A stretch of DNA of 64,000 nt from Phragmites australis (Eukaryota > Streptophyta > Magnoliopsida > Poales > Poaceae), in contig NC_084940.1 in assembly GCF_958298935.1 (NCBI RefSeq), positions 23,679,146-23,743,145 of the forward strand. Reading direction: 5' to 3'. Within the stretch, counting starts at the first letter, position 1; every line of letters begins with the position of its first letter. The translations under genes were made by a program, and so were the position numbers. The notes beneath the pieces were generated by a model that saw only the letters and a list, made by a program, of their open reading frames with translations, made no database searches and was not told where the DNA came from. Positions 59,301 through 64,000 of the stretch are shown here, one piece after another.

Positions 59301-62060
59301 GCTTATGTCGACGACCTCGTGGTCAAGTCCTGAGATCGCGCCACCTTGCTGGAAGACTTAGCCGAGACTTTCAATAATCTCTGCACTACCCGTCTGAAGC
59401 TCAACCCTGAGAAGTGCGTCTTCGGGATACCCGCAGGCAAGCTCCTCGGTTTCTTGGTTTCTAGCCGAGGAATTGAGGCCAACCCAGAGAAGATCCAGGC
59501 CATTGAGCAGATGCGTCCCCCGGCCCATCTCAAGGAGGTCTAGCGTCTTGCTGGCTGCATGGCGGCCTTGGGGCGCTTCATATCCAAGCTCGGGGAGCAG
59601 GGACTCTCACTCTTCAAACTCTTGAAGAAGACCAATCACTTTGACTGGACACCGGAGGCCGAGCAGACCTTCCAAGGCTTGAAAAAGTATCTCACCTCAC
59701 CACCCGTACTGGTGGCCCCCTCCGAGGGCGAGTCTTTATTGCTCCACTTCTCGGCCACGTCTCAGGTCGTGAGCATGGTACTGGTGGTAGAGCGTGATGA
59801 GTGCTCGGGGCAAGATGCTGGGTCTGAGCTCCCGGCCGCCCCCGAGTAGCCTACAGGTCTCGGGGCTCCTGCCGACCAGGGAGTCGAGCCCGAGACCCCG
59901 GCTCCTCCTGACCAGGGAGTTGAGCCCGAGACCTCGGCTCCTCCCGACCAGGGAGTCAAGCCCGAGACCTCAGCTGGCCTCGACCACTGCACCGAGCTCG
60001 GGGGCTGTGATAAGCCCTCGGGCGAGGCTGTTGTCCGGGCCCGCCGTATACAGTGACTGGTGTACTTCATCAGTGAAGTCCTCCGAGACGCCAAGACAAG
60101 ATACCCCCAAGCCCAGAAGATTCTCTATGCGGTGCTCATCACTTCCAAGAAACTGCGCCACTACTTCCAGACGTACACGGTCTCGGTGGTAACCGCATAT
60201 CCACTGGGGCCGATCTTGCGGAACCGAGAAGGCACTGGGCGCATTGTCAAGTGGGCGGTAAAGCTCACAGAATTCGATCTGCACTTCGTCAGCCGCCAGG
60301 CAATCAAAAGCCAGGCTTTGTCCGACTTCATGGCAGAGTGGACGTCGGTCCCCGACATCGACAATGAAGAGTTGTCCGCATACCTCGGGCAAGATGGGCC
60401 CAGGTACTGGGTCATGCACTTTGACGGCTCCCTCACGCTGAAAGGCGCGGGGGTTGGAGTGGTTCTCACCTCCCCAACGGGTGAAGTACTCCAGTATGTC
60501 GTGCAGCTGCATTTCTGAGCGACCAATAATATGGCGGAATACGAGGGCCTCGTCGCTAGCCTCTGGGCAGTGGTGGGTCTCGGGATTCGGCGGCTGCTTG
60601 TCAAGGGTGACTCCCAGCTGGTGGTCAACCACGTATCCAAGGAATACCAGTGCGCGGATCCTCAGATGGCGGCATACGTGCCGGAGGGTAGGAGGCTGGA
60701 GAGGCACTTTGACAGTCTGGAGCTGTGGCACATACCTCGCCGTGATAACGCTTTGGCCGACAACCTCTCCCGCCTGGCCTCTGCCCGGGCGCTCGTCCCA
60801 GTCGGGTCCTTTGAAGAAAAGGCTCACACGTTCATCTATCCTACCTGCCGACCAGGATGAAGGGGAGCCCTCGAGCCTAGTTGGGGGAACCCAGGCAGCA
60901 CCCTCAGTGGGAGGTCCTGTCAGGGTGCCGCTGCCCGGTGAGTGCGCAGCGCTTGTCGGTAGTTCTCAAGATGCCTCGTGGATCGACGAGATCCGAGGGT
61001 ACTTGAAAGAAAACATCCTACCGATGTGGCACGGACGGTGTCCTCCTGAAATGCATCACCCGAGCAGAAGGCAGTGAGCTTCCCACTGAGATCCACGAGG
61101 GCGAGTGCGGTGGCCTTGCATCATTCCGCACGCTGGTCGGGAAGGCCTTTCGGCAAGGCTTCTACTGGCCTACAACCCTCTAGGACGCTTTCGAGCTGGT
61201 TCGGCACTGCAGGGCGTGCCAGTTCCACACAAAGCAGGTTCACCAGCCAGCTCAGGCTCTTCATACCATCCCCCTGTCTTGGCCCTTCGCGGTCTGGGTG
61301 CTTCGGCCGCGGTATCACAAGTCGCTTCGGCGGTATCATGACAATCCAATTCATCCGCGGTATCACAAGTCGCTTCGGCGTCCCAAACAGAATCATCACC
61401 GACAATGGCACCCAGTTCACAAGTGCCTTGTTCGGGGACTACTGCGAGGACCTCGGCATCAAGCTTTGCTTCGCCTTTGTCGCTCATCCTCGGAGCAATG
61501 GGCAGGCCGAGCGTGCAAATGCCGAGATACTGAAGCTGCTCAAAACCCGGACCTACAACGTGCTGGCAAAGCATGGGAAAGGGTGGATCGACGAGCTGCC
61601 TGCTGTGTTATGGGCCAACCGGACCACGCCAAGCTACGCCACCGGGGAGACACCGTTCTTCCTCGTCTACGGCACCAAGGCAGTCCTCCCCTCCGAGCTC
61701 ACACTCGGCTCCCCCCGGGTGAATGCTTACTCCGAAGGCGATTAGGAATAGCGAAGACGCGACGACATCGAGTACTTGGAGGAGTGTCGGCGACGAGCCA
61801 CCGTCCGAGCCGCCAGATATCAGCAGAGCCTGCGTTGCTATCATCAGCGCCACATCCAGACCCAGTCACTCGAGGTTGGGGATCTAGTTCTCTGACGCGC
61901 CCAATCGCGCGAAGTAAAGAATAAACTCTCCCCCATGTGGGAAGACCCCTTCATTGTGATCGGTGCTCCGCGCCAAGGCTCATTTCGGCTGGCCACAGAG
62001 GACGGGCAGCCTCTCCCAAACGTGTGGAACATCGAGCATCTGCGCAAGTTTTATCCCTAG
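56323..62060 (+). pseudogene. Decayed gag-pol of the Tat-type element
   Basis: Gag starts MAGGHRLQRTGS (56323), with a frame change before 57040. From there almost everything lies in one frame. Gag: GYGTGFRAFTNELHRV, LPEKYDGSVDPVEFLQ, ARSWLMNLLPGSIGSW. Protease: VSRVLIDGGAGLNLMS (about 58170). Reverse transcriptase: WMCVDYTDLNKACPKDPFPLP and YVDDLVV (59304). RNase H: FDWTPEAEQTFQGLKKYL and onward. Second RNase [18 protein letters not shown] and NNMAEYEGLVA (60530). Integrase zinc region: CRACQFHTKQ (about 61210). Integrase core remnant: RIITDNGTQF and HPRSNGQAERANAE (61385-61530). End: WNIEHLRKFYP. At least a dozen in-frame stops and a frame change near 60840 make it non-functional. Confidence 0.88.
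59860..59990 (+). repeat. Three imperfect tandem units inside pol
   Basis: A unit of about 42-45 bp encoding (G)VEPET.APPDQ is repeated three times between the two RNase H regions, making a Pro/Glu-rich spacer. Confidence 0.7.
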
Positions 62061-63735
62061 GTGACCTTGTTTGTGCTCAGGCCAACCAGGCCAGGGGCCT
62101 CCCCCCTGTCCAAGTTGGCTGGGGGCTGCCACCAACCATGTAAGTTAACACTTCTGTACAAATTGTCAATATATACTCATATTCCGAGTTTTTTCCTCTG
62201 GAATCTATATGTTTAATCTGCTTGGTGAGATGATCAATTTGTGCGAGAAAAACACGCTATCTCATTTTTCCCGCTGATAAAAATGAGTCACGATCAGTAT
62301 GCGCGCAGGCCGTAGCTGCTGACTTAAGTCTGTTGTGGTAGGCTGTGGTGTCTGGCTGCATGGTAGTACCCCGAGCACTACCGAGCCTCTGGGGTTCTCG
62401 GGTAATCCTACGCTTGAACAAAGAGTGGTCGGGACTGCCTAGACCCCAGGGGTGGGCTGTCGGTGCTCGGCCTGGTCAGTCCTGCCCTGGGCACCACCGA
62501 ACCATTAGACCTCTTGGTTATACCTCTGTCTGTACACTTCGCCGGTCCAGGTATTTGAGAGGTCTCAGGTAAAAAATGAGAGCAGTCTATAATAAGTACC
62601 ACACTAACAGAGCGCACCAAGCAAAGAACCTTTGCCTTTTTCTAAACTTATAGATCAATGATCAAGAACCAAGTAGCCTGACTGCAAGGGCCTCAGTGCC
62701 CAGGGCGCTGCTCGAACCTATGGTGTCCTCGGGTAATCCTACCGCTCGAACATGAGTGGTCGGGACTGCCTAGCCCCTGGTTCTGTCACCAGTTTTCCAG
62801 TGCTCGGGTGCTAAAGGATGTCTTGGGGGCTTAGGCGCTTTGCATGAGGGAACCCATGTTCCTGGGCACCCCAAGCTCAGGGCATCTACCCTTTCCTGGA
62901 TCGGTCGGCCAGAAGGCTGACAGCTACCCGGTGACTTACTAAAGTTATATGAATTTCCTTTCATATATACGCAATAAATTATTGTTCCCGAGTTATCCTC
63001 GGGACCCTCGCATGCTAATTTGTTCGGCGAGACGGTCTCCTCGTGCGCAAAACCTCGCCCACATGCTTGATTTTCTAGAACGACAAAAACAAACAGTAGT
63101 CGGCGTACCGTACATGCGGCGATGACTAACCTAGGTCCTTTATGGTGGCCGTGGTGCCCGGCCGGTTTGGCAGTACTCCGAGCACTATCGAGCCTCTAGG
63201 GTTCTCGGGTAATCCTACCGCTTGAACAAAAGTGGTCGGGACCGCCTAGATCCCAGGGGCGGGCTGTTGGTGCTCGTCCTAGTCAATCCTACCCCGGGAA
63301 CCACCAAACCGTGGGGACTCTTGGTCGTGTTTCTGCCCGCACGCATTCCGGTCTACTTGTTTGAGAGGTCGCTGGATAAAAAGCGTTCACTGGACGTGGC
63401 GTGTACCGTGCCAGCTGGACTTGTCTCCCGAGCAAAGAAGTCCATGTTTGTGTCTCTTTGACTTAGCTACTGCGGACTCGTTAGGGCTCGGGGGCTGGAC
63501 GCTCGGGTGGTCCCACTACTCGAACAGTGAGTGGTCGGGGCGACCTAACCTCTCGGGGGAAGATTGCCGGGCTCGGCCTGGCCAATGCCTCTTGGGACAT
63601 CAAGCAAAAAGCAAGCAACACAAAGAACAAGTACAGAGCGGAGTTTCAATCCCAAGAGTGATTTCTATTACATTAAAAGGAACCGTTCAGGAGGGGATCA
63701 CTCCCATATTTACAACATTCCAAAAAACAAAATCC
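62061..63735. repeat. 3' region of the Tat element with dispersed repeats
   Basis: A block beginning 'gtagtaccccgagcactaccgagcctctggggttctcggg' and including 'gagtggtcgggactgcctag' recurs at about 62365-62560, 62695-62790, 63165-63370 and 63480-63590 in shortened form. No plus-strand coding domain was recognised. This is the long non-coding stretch typical between integrase and the 3' LTR of this lineage. Confidence 0.6.
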
Positions 63736-64000
63736 CTAACTATCTACAGGTTTAGGAGGAGGATTGCATGCATCGCTGCTGCTGTCGCTGCTCGGGTCCG
63801 GCTCCCACACAAAGCATTCCGCCACCTCGGTGGTGACAGCGCGGACGGCTTCCTGGGCGGCGGCCTCCTCTGCCTCAACCACACCCTACCGGGCTAGCTC
63901 CAGCGGGAAGGCAGGGTCTCGGCAGCGGTAGCAGGCGAGAATGTGCTTGGCCACACCTTGGGCCAGCACACGCCCCTCCCGGGTCGCCAGCTTCTGGACA
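63736..64000 (-). pseudogene. Antisense ORF of the Tat element (C-terminal end, partial)
   Basis: Read from 64000 down on the minus strand: VQKLATREGRVLAQGVAKHI, LACYRCRDPAFPLELAR, an in-frame TAG, then GVVEAEEAAAQEAVRAVTTE and VAECFVWEPDPSSDSSSD, ending NPPPKPVDS-stop at 63736-63738. This wording (CYRSRDPAFPLEP..G.VEAEEAA) occurs in many grass genes annotated only as transposon protein. Its function is unknown; the upstream part of such proteins is usually coiled coil. It continues past the window edge. Confidence 0.65.

Larger units (their letters stand above)
54911..64000 (+). mobile_element. Tat-lineage gypsy retrotransposon (runs off the right edge)
   Basis: 5' LTR 54911-56263, primer-binding site at 56266, gag, protease, reverse transcriptase, RNase H, a second RNase H-like domain, integrase, then a long 3' region with repeats and an antisense ORF. 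Two RNase H domains, a DGG protease and an antisense ORF after integrase are features of the Tat/Ogre lineage in grasses. The 3' LTR lies beyond the window. The base quintet before the LTR is ACAAT, the expected target-site sequence. The element was inserted into an older gypsy LTR. Confidence 0.88.

Noticed and set aside
1..64000. CRISPR arrays, operons, riboswitches, tRNA or rRNA genes
   Set aside because: The window is a plant nuclear sequence; no array of identical repeats with unique spacers, no tRNA cloverleaf and no rRNA segment was recognised on reading.

Overview
This window is nuclear DNA from a grass (Poaceae; probably, but not provably, a panicoid). The reasons are three intron-rich plant genes with GT..AG introns and GC-rich first exons, and dense nests of copia and gypsy retrotransposons, Mutator-like elements (MULEs) and hAT elements of grass type.

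Three host genes are readable. (1) Exons 1-4 of a chloroplast Na+/H+ antiporter of the NhaD type (NHD1-like), minus strand, 17383 down to 7947; the gene runs off the left edge. (2) A complete 10-exon cytosolic aspartyl-tRNA synthetase, minus strand, 24129 down to 19091, 540 codons. (3) A complete 10-exon UNC-50 family Golgi membrane protein, plus strand, 48765-52901, 247 codons. Fragments of a grass membrane/ARM-like family (18059-18425) and of a cullin (53735-54034) are pseudogenes.

Layout: 1-7946 is probably intron 4 of the antiporter gene and carries a young full-length copia element (937-6804) with near-identical LTRs and a perfect target-site duplication (TSD). Intron 3 carries a truncated reverse copia (8460-11419), a gypsy LTR tail (11420-11853) and an exact 344-bp tandem duplication that includes the end of exon 3. 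Intron 1 carries a 1003-bp non-autonomous MULE with a 9-bp TSD and a copia gag/protease remnant. Between the synthetase and UNC50 lies about 24 kb of nested elements: two solo LTRs of one family in opposite orientation, each with its own TSD; two large inverted gypsy-type LTR copies; and pieces of an old MULE whose transposase is followed by a plant mobile domain (PMD). The homologous MULE ends at about 24336 and 46330 may belong to one giant, repeatedly interrupted element. A 760-bp hAT element (46895-47654) has perfect ends. From 54911 to the right edge lies a Tat-lineage gypsy element. Its gag-pol is riddled with in-frame stops, many of which look like CAG to TAG changes, and an antisense ORF sits near the window end.

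The three genes share no obvious pathway: one moves ions in plastids, one charges tRNA, and one acts in Golgi trafficking. I see no operon-like logic, no tRNA or rRNA gene and no CRISPR array. Lineage names for repeats (Tat, Tekay/Del-like) are inferences from motifs and LTR structure. No database search was run.
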